64,000 bases of DNA from Blasia pusilla (taxonomy: Eukaryota > Marchantiophyta > Marchantiopsida > Blasiales): positions 51,894,001 through 51,958,000 of the forward strand of contig CM114272.1 of the NCBI GenBank assembly GCA_050084515.1, written 5' to 3'. The notes below the pieces were generated by a model. It saw nothing but the letters and a program-made list of their open reading frames with translations, was not told the origin of the DNA and made no database searches. Shown here piece after piece: positions 12,710 to 23,378 of this stretch. Each line of letters begins with the position of its first letter. The first letter of the stretch is position 1. Position numbers and translations under genes: made by a program.

Positions 12710-13033
12710 GCGGACGTTGTAGTGACGGATCCTACCCATGAGGTTGTCCAAGCCAAAGTGATGGCACAAAGGAGATTGATACAATGAGCAGCGACGATGA
12801 AGAAGACCCATCTCCATAGTCGACTTCATGATGGACATCGATTCGTCCCCCTAGCCATCAAGATATATGGAGCGGATGTTGTAGTGACGGATCCTACGCA
12901 GGAGGTTGTGCGAGCCCAAGTAATGGCATAAAGGAGATTGATACAATAAGCGGAAATGATGAAGAAGACTCATCTCTATAGTCTACTTCATGATGGACAT
13001 TGAGTCGTCTTCCTAGCCATAGCGATGTATGGA
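12710..13033 (+). repeat. 162-bp tandem duplication
   Basis: Copies at 12710-12871 and 12872-13033 share GTTGTAGTGACGGATCCTAC, the block around GGAGATTGATACAAT and the end block CCTAGCCAT. The copies differ by scattered substitutions. No function is evident; it lies between the solo unit and element 1. Confidence 0.75.
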
Positions 13034-13053
13034 GCTATAGAAGAGATGTTTGA

Positions 13054-13577
13054 TGTCACATCTTTTAGCATAGATCGGTGAGATCTAGTAGAGCGCCTTC
13101 GTGAGTAGTGGAGGACGGGTTCAGTAGGTCGAGGATGACTTGCTGAGGCCCCGAGAAACCTGAGAGAGCAGGTTTTCCCTTCGTTTCGGCTCATTTGGAG
13201 CCATATTGAAAAACTTACTATTTTAGGTAAGTACCATTGTGAGTATATTATCGACTTTCTATTTTTGGTAAGTGGCCCTTGACCTCCTACATCAGGTCAA
13301 GAGCCAAGGAGGTGACTTGGGAGAATAGGTTACCATGGAGAGAGCTTGGGAGAGGGGAGGGGTATACCTCAAGGAGAGAGAGTTTGAGAGCTCATTCTCT
13401 CTTTGTTGAACCTCTTGGCACAAGGCGGAGGAGCTATGGTCCCTTGCCTTGTGAGTGTAACCCAAGCCTCTCATTAGGAGAGTGGGTTTGGTTTGACATG
13501 AGAGAGAGTGCACACTTTTAAGAGCTATGGTGTGAGATGGTGTAGAGAGAGATTGGATCTTACTTTACAAAGAGAGA
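13054..13577 (+). repeat. A1, left terminal segment of element 1
   Basis: Starts TGTCACATC right after the TTGA duplication and is homologous to A2 at 22741 and to most of the solo unit. Internal hairpins include CTTGACC/GGTCAAG (13278-13301). The match to the solo unit ends at CAAAGAGAGA (13577), and the B segment that follows in the solo unit is missing here. It probably carries the promoter. Confidence 0.85.
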
Positions 13578-15119
13578 ATTAAGAGAGTGAGAGAGCTTCA
13601 TGGGGGAGCTCGCTGGTCCCTCACTCTTTTTGCAGGTTGGGGAGCGTGTTCCCCATTCAGCGTCTCACCGGAGCAAGGGCTGCTTTGATTGTTCTTTGCA
13701 TTTGCCGATTTTTCGTGTGAAAGAGTGGCGCGCGGAAGTGCTGCCCAATTTTTGATAGAGATTGATTATGGGGGCAGGTTGCCCCATGCCGGTGGTCTCG
13801 GAAGCACTATGTAGCTGGCTGATTTGTATTTTTATAGGTTTTACATTCTCTTTGGGAGAAATCAGCGCGGAAGCGCTGCCAAATTTTGTGTAGGAGAAAG
13901 AAACATTGGGCTTTACGATAGTCCCCGTCAATTTTTACTGGAATTTTTTATTCTAAATATTGTTTAATGCTCTTGCATATCGTGAAGCTGTGCACGCTGT
14001 ACAACAAACAATGTGCAATTTGGAGTTGCGACCAAAAAGTTATGCTCAATCTTGCAAAATTGCCATTGCTAGCAATTTTTAGGGTTAAATTGTTCAAACC
14101 CTAAACCAGCAGCCACGCCGCCGCTGGCCGTCGCCGTCATAGTAATTGTCAACATTCCGCCGTCAATGGTCAACTTTCACCGTCATTGGTCGGCCATCAC
14201 CATCAAGGGTCAACGGTCCACCGTCCGTTGTCCACCCTTTGGTTGCCATTGCCGTCGTTACGGAGTGGAGGGTCTTCCACGACGTTCGTTGATTCTCTGA
14301 CTTGCGTCGCCACCACGTACTTTGTTTTGGCCGCCACTGTCATCGGAGTTTCATCATCAACAAATGATGGCAGATGACCTCCGGTTATGGTGTTTGAGTT
14401 TTGATTTCATGCTGGTATGTTGTGATTGGTAGTCGCTCGACGACGATCGAGTACCGTGTCGTGACCCCCGTAGTCGCAACGCACCGCTGATTGCCGCGTC
14501 GTGCCGCTAGTGGCCGCACCGCACCGTCTCGATCGTGGAGCCGCACCGTCATTGTGGAGCAGAGTGTGGGTTTATTGTTGATTAAGGAGGGTATGCCGCC
14601 GAGTGCGGCATCCCACCATCGAGGGCCGTGCCGTTCGTAGCCGTTTCGTGCCGCCTGCAACGCCACACCGTTCCGCTAGAACTGCACTGTCTATCGAGGA
14701 TTTTTTAGTAGCATCAATACGGGAGGAGTATGAATTGCTGATTGGAGGAGTTATCTCCACGATCGAGTTGGGGTCGAGATTTGCAGTTGCTGAGGAGCGA
14801 CATCGACATGTGTTCAAGTTACCCATTCTGGTCCTTTACCCTACACGTGTGAGGGATTCTGGGATTTTGGTAGTTTATTTGGGGATATTGGGTTGTGTGG
14901 ATGCTAAGAGCATCATTTATGTATGTGGTTTAGGGGACATAGACCTGTGTGGGATGTCCAGAGTTGAGGGTAGGCTGTCGATGAGATGATACCTTGGTCG
15001 ATTTGCCGCACCACGCCGCTTGTTGCAGCACGTTACATGTCTCAGGGAGGGAGAGTGTAGATCGAGTGCCGCATGTTTGGGATGAGTGATTGAGGGATTA
15101 CTCGTGAGGTTGAGAGTGA
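13578..15119 (+). other. Untranslated leader of element 1
   Basis: About 1.5 kb separates A1 from gag with no credible coding frame. It contains GC-rich imperfect repeats of GCCGCACCG and GGTCAAC types around 14100-14700. A primer-binding site should lie at the start, but I could not match a tRNA 3' end by eye. Confidence 0.5.
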
Positions 15120-16460
15120 TTGAGTGAAAGGGACAAGAGGGTCATCACGGCGTCCGTTCGGGACTTTGAGAGGCGAGGTGATGAACCCAAGAGTAGCTCT
15201 AGAGGTTTTACACAGAGTGGCACGAGGTTCCGAGGGTCTCCACTTGAGGGACCATCTCGACCTCCTTCTGTGTCATTTTCAGACAAGGGGGAGGGTGTAG
15301 AGGAGTTTGTGAGCACATGGCCACACATTGTGAGTGGCCCTACCAGTTGGGCGTACAAGATGGACGACCGGGGTAGAGGACCGCGTAGGTTTTCAAGTGC
15401 TGTAGGCACGATTGAGTTGCACGATTTCATAGCAGAGCTTAGGAGTTGGTGCGACTCCCATCGGACCAGGAACTCTAGAGAGTTCAACCCGTTTATAGTA
15501 TGGAACGGTATGTTCCAGCATTTAGAGGAGGCGCCCATGGACGATTACCATGAGTTCTCTCAGAGATATGCACATGAGATCGAGGCGTGGAGGCTCTACT
15601 ATGACCCATATTATGTGTCATGGACGAAGCCGTTCCTAGATGAGGAGGAGGAGTCACGAGAGGCTACTTCCTCTTCCACTAGTGATGTTTTAGGAAGGGT
15701 CATTCGCACGGGAGCAGTTGCACCGTCTAGTCGGGTTCGTCCCAGGTTCAACCCTCTAGTTGAGTTTTTTGCTGAGTTGAGGGCGAGCTACCAGGGGATA
15801 CGGACGGAGAAGTTGAGGAGCATCCACGACTTCCAGAGGCGCCCGGGTGAGAGTTTGCGTGAGGCTTACACTTGCTTGCGCCAATTCATCAACGTCACTC
15901 AAGGGTTAACAGAGGCTCAGGCTATCCACTCATGGTACGCGATGTTGGACCGGACCCTGCGGACACGAGTGCGGGAGGGGATGCTTCTTATGAACACCTC
16001 CCCTACGTTGAGAGATGTTTTAAGGACCGCCAAGAACATTGATCGCAACATGGCAGAGGAGAGCGTAGCCACCATGGGTTCTTGGCAAGAGCAGTCGCAA
16101 TTGTATGCACCACCTTTGCAGCAACGTGGATTCCGAGATAGGTCGACAGTGGCATCACGAGCTCAAGGAGGATACCGGGAGGCCGTGCCAGAGAGACCTG
16201 CGCCTTCATATGCGGCTCATTAGTAGCCGCCTACTATTACTTGTTGGTCATATGGTGGAGCCCATCATCAGCACGATTGCACTCGTCAAGGTCATGGACG
16301 TGTGCCTTAGCATGGAGGAGGAGATGGTGTTGCACCAAGAAGTTATCAGTGTGACTATTGTCAGAGGTATGGTCATACACGTGCCACGTGTTTCAGTTTA
16401 CATCCCAAGTTACGTCCGGACCGAGGGCCAGAGAGGGCAGCAGAGCGAGTAGCTGGTCCG
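15120..16460 (+). pseudogene. gag of element 1 with zinc knuckle
   Basis: The frame 15120-16223 (367 codons) carries the gag-type core: FNPFIVWNGMFQHLEE, then SYQGIRTEKL and RRPGESLREAYT, typical of plant Ty3/gypsy capsid regions. Two in-frame TAG codons end it. The same frame then gives a degenerate first knuckle (second Cys replaced by Tyr) and a good CX2CX4HX4C knuckle (CDYCQRYGHTRATC, 16350-16391). Upstream in-frame ATGs are lacking, so the original start is uncertain. Confidence 0.8.
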
Positions 16461-17230
16461 GGTAGGCCTAGAGATCATGCACCACGTGGTCCCGTTGGGG
16501 GATGAGGAGTTGGACTTGCCCGACAGGGTGGTGGAGCTGCCCGTGGAGGAGGTGGAGTACCACCACCTAGACTCGCCGAGGGAGACGTCGGACGTAATGC
16601 TAGGATGGCTGCTCAAATACAACAGCTACAGGAGCAGATTTCTGCTATGGGATTGAAGTTACCCGATGTCGGATCCGTGGCATCGACATCATATGGAGCA
16701 GCCAGAAATCTGGAGGATCTTGGTTGGATATGCGAGGTTGCCCAGATGGAGACCGCGGTAGTTGTGACATGTGGAGCAGCCGCAGAGTTTGATCCACATA
16801 GAGGGGAAGCCAGAAAATAGACTAGGCTTCTTGAGTCTTTCACGTTGTCCGAAGCGATGAGGACCCCATCTATGGGTCCTCATCAAAGTTCCTGGAGAGT
16901 TGGTGATGTTGTTAGTGTGCAGGCACAAAGGGCGATGGGAGAAGCGAGTACGACGACTCCTATTGTTGATGCTCAAGAGGGGCATATGTCGAACACGTTG
17001 TTGGGGGCGGCCACCACTGTGTACCGCACTCCTTTATTTTCTGCTTCCGATGTTATGACGTTGGGGGTATGCCCGCCGAGGCTTTTTGGCTGGCCGCTTC
17101 ACTATGTGAGCACGGAGTTGGAGTTCCTGCATCACGTTCAGAGGTGATTGCAGAGGAGGTGATGGACCTGCCCTTGGAGCGGATGCTCAGACCGTCCACG
17201 TCAGATTCATAGCAGGCTGCGGCTGCTAGG

Positions 17231-17914
17231 ATGGCAGAGATGCGCGCTAGACCCGCGATAGAGCGTGTCATGCCTTCTCCTTGTGTTGTGTTGCTGGATA
17301 ACCAAGGAGAGGTCTTCCAGTTGGCGAGTCCCGGAGGTAGAGCTTTTAGTCCGCAACGCGTCTTGTTGGATTCAAGAGCGCAACAATTGATGTTGGGGAA
17401 AGTGTCATTCAGAGGATTGGGCTTGATGAGAGCCGATGTGGAGCGTTGTCCATTTCGGATACAGACATCCTTGGGTGGAGCGAGTACCACACAATATATC
17501 ACCTGACAGGAGGTCATGGTGAGGATTCGCCTAGGACATCCTACAGATCAGTCCGTGGTGCGAGCCAAGGCGATAGTGACTGATGCACAGTCCTACGACA
17601 TCTTGGTTGGTGGAGCAGTGTTATACCTGATGGGGCTTTCCCTAGATTATTGGGAGGAGTCAGCGTCCTACAGACCAAGATGGCAGTTAGGTGATGGGCG
17701 CCTTAGCTCATTACTCATTCGATTCACAGGTGCAGTGATCGAGCAACAGCCAGGAGAGATGGCCACCTTAGCAGCATTTAGCAGTGCCATCACTTGGCCT
17801 AGTGATTTGATTGAGGGACATGTCGATGTAGAGGATACTCCCGTTCTTGATATTTCTATGGAGAGGAGTGTTATGGTATCCGTATCATTCCGTGGAGGAG
17901 AGGGGCTTGACTGA
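17231..17914 (+). pseudogene. Retropepsin-like protease region of element 1
   Basis: LLDSRAQQLMLG (about 17362-17397) aligns with LLDSGAQPLMLG in element 2, so the catalytic DSG has become DSR. The downstream QSYDILVGGAVLYLMG block is the usual retroelement protease C-terminal part. A stop near 17506 splits the frame. Confidence 0.8.
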
Positions 17915-18050
17915 GGAGCTTCGATGATTGGCAGATGAGCACGTGCAGACCGCGTGGAGCGAGGCGTTTGCACCATAGCGTGACGGATGTGAGGAACCCG
18001 AGGTAGCAGGGAGTGCTATGATGACACCCTTGGATACCATACCCATTGTG

Positions 18051-19060
18051 TGGTGTACCCTGGAGGAGGGTATTGGAGTGTTAGATCTCCTTGGAGGGAT
18101 TAGCACCGGGTTAGCTGCTGTTTTGCAGGCAGGAGTGCGAGTACAGCAGTTTCTGTATGTGGAGAGTGATGATGTTTGAGGCGCGTCTCACTGCAACATA
18201 TGGCGCAGATTACACCTATGTTTTCCCGACTTATTGTATGCGTCCGCGATACAGGGGTACCAGAGTTCCCTACCGAGGGATATTTTGTTGCTAGGGGCGC
18301 AGGACTTAGAGCGGGTAGGGACCATTGATTTGGTCATTGCCGATTGGCCATGTCGGGGCCAATCGAGTGCTAGACAAGGCAGCGGGTTGGCTGACACTCG
18401 GTCCAGGTTGTTTTGGGAGATGTTGAGGATCTTACGGCAATTGCAGAAGCATCAGTCTCGTTCTCCATCCTACATTCTAGAGAATGTGCCAATCTTAGGA
18501 GAATGCAGGTCACGGGTGGTGACGAGTGCTCATCATGTGCGTGCCTGGATCGGCCCAGCAGTATTCTTGGATGCGGCGAGTGTACGTTCTAGAGCCCATC
18601 GCCCGCGTCTATGATGGACCAACTTGGTGCCCCATGCGGTGTTACGGAGGGCATATGCGAGAGTGAAGCGCCCATCCCATTTGTTAGTGGATTCCATTCT
18701 AGACCCAGGTAGTCGCTCACAGGTAGTGAGGCACGATGATCAACCATCGTTGATTGTGGTCAACAGGGTAGGCAGGCCACGGGCAGCCTTTCCCACGTTT
18801 GTGAGTTTTCTCGCTTCCTATGCATACAAGGAGGCCGGTCCTGTCTTGGTTTGGGATGACCAGGTTCAGAGGCTGGTGGAGCCCAACGCCGACCAGAGAG
18901 AGCATGCGATGGGATTTCCCATAGGAGTGACGGCAGTACCGTCAGTATCACAGGCATCACGACGCCATGTCTTGGGTCAGGCGATGGACCTAAACTGCTT
19001 GACATGGATCTTCAACTTGGGAGTGGCTAAGGAGCGTCGGATGAGATCGCGACAGATCAC
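18051..19060 (+). pseudogene. DNMT3/DRM-like DNA (cytosine-5) methyltransferase domain of element 1
   Basis: Cytosine-5 methyltransferase motifs appear in order: motif I (LDLLGGISTGLAAVLQAG, from 18081), motif IV with the catalytic Pro-Cys (ADWPCRGQSS, Cys at 18351-18353), motif VI (YILENVPILGE, about 18471), motif VIII (SRAHRPRL then stop then TNL, 18580-18625), and the C-terminal AMGFPIG and LGQAMDLN blocks (18906-18995). The AHRxRxxW.NL and GIxTGL spacing is closest to DNMT3/DRM enzymes, with no motif permutation. It sits between protease and RT as part of the polyprotein. A frameshift pair near 18177 and a Trp-to-stop at 18612 disable it. Confidence 0.85.
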
Positions 19061-19317
19061 TCCGGTTCCGTTGGTGAGCCCCATGCCTACCGAGACGGTG
19101 GAGGAAATGGCTTGGGGGTGAGACCCGAGGAGATCGAGAGAAACAACCTTGGCCTTCTTGGGATGTTTTGTAGGTACGCCAGAGGATGATAGCCACAGCA
19201 TCGAGCGTGGTTCAGGGCACTGCATGTGGAGGAGATTAGAGTTTGCAGTTGGCTGCAGGAGAGCGGTCGAGTGTTGTTGTTCGAGACGGGGTGGCACCAT
19301 AGCAACCACCGATACCC

Positions 19318-20169
19318 GTGCCGGAGAGTCCTACCGTAATCACGATGGAGACTTGGGAGCCAGATATATGCCCTAAGTTGACAGGAGGAGAGCGGCGCCG
19401 AACACATCAGCTCCTCAAGAGTTATAGGAGCTGCATTGCGTTTAGCATGGAGGATTTGGGCATGCAAAAGGGATTGGGGATTCGCATTCAATTTTTGAAT
19501 GATACGCCGATCTTCCGACGACCCTACAGGTACAGTAATATGGAGAGGGCTCTGATTCAGAGTAGGATCCAGAACTTGGTTGGAGCAGGACTAGTGGAGA
19601 TGTCGCATGGGGAGTATGCATCTGCCACTATCATGCCCGCCAAGAAGGATGTGCATGGCAACTGGAGGGATAGGCGGATGTGTGGGGATTATCAGCCTAT
19701 CAATCGGCAGACAAATTTTGATAGGTAGGCCATGCCCACTCTTGAGGAGATCTTTGATGGGATTGGTCATGCAAAGGTCTTCAGTTCATCGGATTTGCGA
19801 GCCGGATACCATCAGCTGCCTATTAGATTGGAGGACATGAAAAAAACGGCATTTTGGGGCATCGATCCTCACGGGAAGGATTGTTTGTACCAGTGGCGGT
19901 TCTTACCATTTGGGTCAAAGAATGCTCCGGATGAGTTACAGAGGATCATGGATAGGATCTTGCCTAGTCTAGATTTTTCTAGGTGTTATATTGATGACAT
20001 CGTAGTCTTTAGCGCCACGGTTGAGGAGCATGAGCGACATCTAGAGGAGGTGTTTCGACGATTGCAATTACATGGGCTGAAGCTACATCCAAGCAAGTGC
20101 AAGTTCTTCTACGACCAGATTGAGTACTTGGGTCATACCATATACCCAAGGGGCCTTGGTGTTCAGTAG
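19318..20169 (+). pseudogene. Reverse transcriptase of element 1
   Basis: Ty3/gypsy RT blocks are clear: PYRYSNMERALI, DRRMCGDYQPINR, DLRAGYHQLPIR, FLPFGSKNAPDELQR and the catalytic YIDD (19987-19998), then LHPSKCKFF and EYLGHTIY. One TAG (19726) replaces a Tyr codon found in element 2. Confidence 0.93.
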
Positions 20170-20800
20170 AAGAAGGTAGAGGCTATCTCACGCATTCCAC
20201 GCCCTACAGATGTAAGTCGTGTTCGCGCATTCATGGGATTGGCGAACTTCTATCGACGTTACTTCAAGGGATTCAGTTCAATTGCGAAGCCGCTAACCTT
20301 GCTGACCAAGATGGGTCACGAGTGGCATTGGGGGAATGAGCAGGAGCGAGCATTTCAGTTTCTCAAGGACATGTTGATGTCCGCGCCCATCTTGAGGAGA
20401 CCGCTCAGGGGGCGTCCTTTCCAGTTGCACACAGATTGGAGCATGTTAGGGCTTGGAGCGGTGCTCACCCAGCATGATGATGAAGGTAGAGAGTTTGTGG
20501 TGGCTTACGCTAGCCACTCGAACAACGATGCAGAGGCGAAGTACAACTCGTATGAGGGTGAGTGCTTGGATGCAGTATGGGCTGTCGCACATTTCAGATG
20601 TTACTTATTTGGCAACCCCTTTACCATCATCAGTGATCATCAACCACTGAAGTGGTTGATGGAGTCCGACAAGCTTACAGGGAAGCCTGCGAGATGGGCT
20701 CTGTTATTGCACGAGTATGATTTTTAGATGGTACATAGACCTCGGACGTTGAACTAGGATGCATGGGTTGAGTCGTAACCCATGCCCGAGTCAGCAAGAT
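20170..20800 (+). pseudogene. RT connection and RNase H of element 1
   Basis: FMGLANFYRRYFKGFS is the RT thumb/connection block, followed by FQLHTDWSMLGLGAVLTQ, YNSYEGECLDAVWAVAHFR and SDHQPLKWL, the Ty3-type RNase H pattern. Stops at 20727 and nearby end the frame. Confidence 0.92.
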
Positions 20801-20875
20801 GCGACTGGAGCTCAATGGCATGGAGAGAGTGATGAGGAGTCAGTGCCAGGATGGCACGCGTCAGCCTAGTTAGGC

Positions 20876-22270
20876 ATGTTGGCTATGGAGAGCCAGAGTG
20901 TGGAGACTTTGATGGCAAGGTCTAGTGGAGAGTCCTTGGATCGAGAGGCTAGTGAGGAGACCACAGGTGGCCGAGATATTCATGATGATGGACTAGTCTT
21001 GGAGTACCTTTGTACTGGCAGCGTTTCGAGCATCGTGGATGCTAGAGAGCAAGATCGGATCCTACAACAGGCCAGACGGTTCCGTTGGGAGGGGACACAT
21101 GTTTTGAGGGTTTAGGAGGATGGTAGAGTACAGTACGCGTAATGCCGCATCCTTTACATAGAGCACGACTAGTGCAACATGCCCACGAGGAGTTGGATCA
21201 CTTTGGGGTGAAGCGGACGTACAGCTTGCTCCAGATTCAGTATTGGTGGCGAGGCATGCAGACTGACGTTCGGCAGTTTGTTACCAGGTGCATGGTGTGT
21301 GAATTAGGGTCCAAGAATTGTTCAATGCTCTTACTCCACAGTTGCATCCATTACCTATCATGGGCTTAGGGTATAGAAGGAGTTTGGATTTTGCAGGACC
21401 TTTGCCTTTGACGGAGCGTCACAGTCGTTATGTATTGGTGATGGTCGAGCAATTCTCGAAATGCATCGAGTTGGTTGCATTGCCTGACAAAACGAGTGAG
21501 GGAGTAGCTTATGCCTTCCTTGACAGAGTGTTGAGTCATTATGGCACACCGGCTGAGGTGTTGACAGACCAGGGTATCGAGTTTTGTGGTGAGTTCCAGG
21601 CCTTGTGTGATGAGGCGCAGATCGACCACCGCACGACTTCGCGAGATCATCCCGAGGCGGATGGATTAGCGGAGAGAGTTGTGCAGACATTGAAGAGGGG
21701 TTTACGCAAGTATGGCTTGCAGAGAGGTCACCTAGGAGATTTGGACCTCCAATTACCGTGGTTGGCGATGGGATACAGATTCAGCATGCATGCATCCTCA
21801 GCGTCTTTTTCACCGTACTTGCTACTTTATGGCCGAGAGCCAGATTTACCTACGGTCATTCGTCGAGATGCTAGTGAGGTCCTAGACCTTGATGACCCAC
21901 ATGTATGGATGCGAGCATGTTCTTAGAGGGATGAGTTGTTTTGGAGAGTGATGCCCATGGCGTTCGAGAACTTGGAGATTGCGCAGCACCAGGATATGTT
22001 GAGGTATGCGACTGTTCCGGGTGGTGGTTATCGACCAACTATCCGGAGGTTTCATCAGGGAGATTATATCTACTTGCAGCAGACGGGACCGATGACATTG
22101 GATGTGACTGCAGGGTGCACTATCCTGAGAGTGCGTGACGTTTTGCCCTCCGGTGTTCTCTTGCTGGAGGGACACGATAGTATGGTAAGGAAGGACCATG
22201 TGCCTAATTGTGCGCCATATCACCTTCCTAACATTGATGGTACAGTAGATCCGAGCTCAGCAGTAGTTCC
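20876..22270 (+). pseudogene. DDE integrase of element 1
   Basis: The HHCC zinc-binding domain (H..H..CMVC, about 21172-21300) is followed by the core with the three acidic positions in SLDFAGP, VLTDQGIEF and DGLAERVV (21380-21690). This is a DDE integrase, not a tyrosine recombinase. Downstream is a long C-terminal domain running into the PHD finger. Frames are broken near 21369 and 21926. Confidence 0.92.
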
Positions 22271-22274
22271 TACA

Positions 22275-22424
22275 GGCTTGCGTTGTATGTTGTGTGGTTT
22301 TGCTCATGGTGCGACCACGATGCTAGTTTGTGATGGATGTTCGAGAGGTTGGCATATGGCATGTCTCACGCCACCTCTCACTAAGGTTCGTCGGGGACGA
22401 TGGATGTATCCCAGATATACATAG
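22275..22424 (+). pseudogene. PHD finger at the C-terminus of the element 1 integrase
   Basis: The end of the polyprotein reads CMLC, then VCDGCSRGWHMAC, then GRWMYPRYT: the C4HC3 layout of a PHD finger with the last Cys pair changed to Tyr (WMCLRC in element 2). PHD fingers read histone H3 tails, mostly H3K4 state. Here it occupies the place of the chromodomain in chromoviruses. Targeting of integration is an inference. Confidence 0.82.
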
Positions 22425-22601
22425 AGGAGATACTATGTAGGTTTTGATTCCGACTTTTTTTGTGATATGGATGACAAGAAGGCGACTAACGATGGGGCCA
22501 CATGAGCACCCGGACTTTCTGCTCTTAGCGTCCTAGAGATGTATATCGTGGTAGGTAGGGATAGATGGCTATCTGGAGTTAGAGGGACCTAACGACCAAC
22601 T

Positions 22602-22608
22602 AGGGGGG
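22602..22608 (+). promoter_or_regulatory. Polypurine tract of element 1
   Basis: AGGGGGG followed by CG directly precedes B1. Element 2 has the same CTAGGGGGGCG before its B segment, so plus-strand synthesis probably starts at the B boundary. Confidence 0.65.
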
Positions 22609-22610
22609 CG

Positions 22611-22738
22611 ATTGGAGATATTTTAGTACTTCTTGTCTCGTTGTTTAGATGCCATGAGTTAGCATGGGATCGTGTGTGTTTGTGTGTGTGTTCGGTGACA
22701 GCGATGTATGTTGTGTAGCGATGTGTATACGCACGACA
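22611..22738 (+). repeat. B1 segment of element 1
   Basis: Begins ATTGGAGATATTTTAG and ends CGCACGACA. It matches B2 (23248-23374) over the same length with a few substitutions, and the end of the solo unit. The junction GACA-AC-TGTC with A2 is an inverted repeat with a 2-base spacer. Confidence 0.85.
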
Positions 22739-22740
22739 AC

Positions 22741-23374
22741 TGTCACGTCTTTTTGGGATAGATCGGTGAGATCTAGTAGAGCGCCTTTGTGAGTAGTGGA
22801 GGACAAGCTCAGTAGGTCGAGGATGACATGTTGAGGCCCCGGGAAACCTAAGAGAGTAGATTTCCCCTTCGTTTCGGCTCATTTGGAGCCATATTGAGAA
22901 ACTTGCTATTTTAGGTAAGTACCCTTGTGAATATATTATCAATTTTCTATTTTTGGTAAGTGGCCCTTTACCTCCTACATCAGGTCAAGAGCCAATGAGG
23001 TGACTTGGGAGAATAGGTTACCATGGAGAGAGTTTGGGAGAGGGGAGGGATATACCTCAAGGAGAGAGAGTTTGAGAGTTCATTCTCTCTTTGTTGAACC
23101 TCTTGGCATAAGGCGGCGGAGCTATGGTCCCTTGCCTTGTGAGCGTAATCCAAGCCTCTCATTAAGAGAATGGGTTTGGTTTGACATAAGAGAGAGAGTG
23201 CACACCTTTGAGACCTATGGTGTAGAGAGAGATTGGATCTTACTTTATTGGAGATATTTTAGTACTTCTTGTCTCGTTGTTTGGATGCTATGAGTTAGCA
23301 TGGGATCGTGCGTATTTGTGTGTGTGTTCGATGACAGCGATGTATGTTGTGTAGCGATGTGTATGCGCACGACA
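22741..23374 (+). repeat. A2-B2 segment of element 1
   Basis: Starts TGTCACGTC, runs through a full A segment (22741-23247) and ends with B2 (23248-23374) at CGCACGACA, followed by TTGA. Its layout is that of the solo unit at 11810-12404, apart from a short deletion at the A/B boundary. A1 and A2 differ at scattered sites, so the insertion is not recent. Confidence 0.85.
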
Positions 23375-23378
23375 TTGA

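Larger units (their letters stand above)
13054..23374 (+). mobile_element. Element 1: Ty3/gypsy-like retroelement with cytosine methyltransferase, PHD finger and split direct repeats
   Basis: The order is A1 (13054-13577), leader, gag, zinc knuckle, aspartic protease, cytosine-5 methyltransferase, RT, RNase H, integrase, PHD finger, polypurine tract, B1 (22611-22738), AC, A2 (22741-23247), B2 (23248-23374). The whole unit is flanked by TTGA (13050-13053 and 23375-23378), the same length of duplication as the relatives in this window. It starts TGTC and ends GACA. The ends are therefore not a simple pair of LTRs; the A-ORF-B-A-B arrangement is the split-direct-repeat layout. Coding frames are interrupted by several stops and frameshifts, so the copy is dead. 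Confidence 0.85.

Noticed and set aside
13054-23374. Tyrosine-recombinase (PAT/Ngaro/DIRS) retrotransposon
   Set aside because: Despite the split repeats, the enzyme after RNase H has HHCC and DDE motifs, and a 4-bp target duplication is present.
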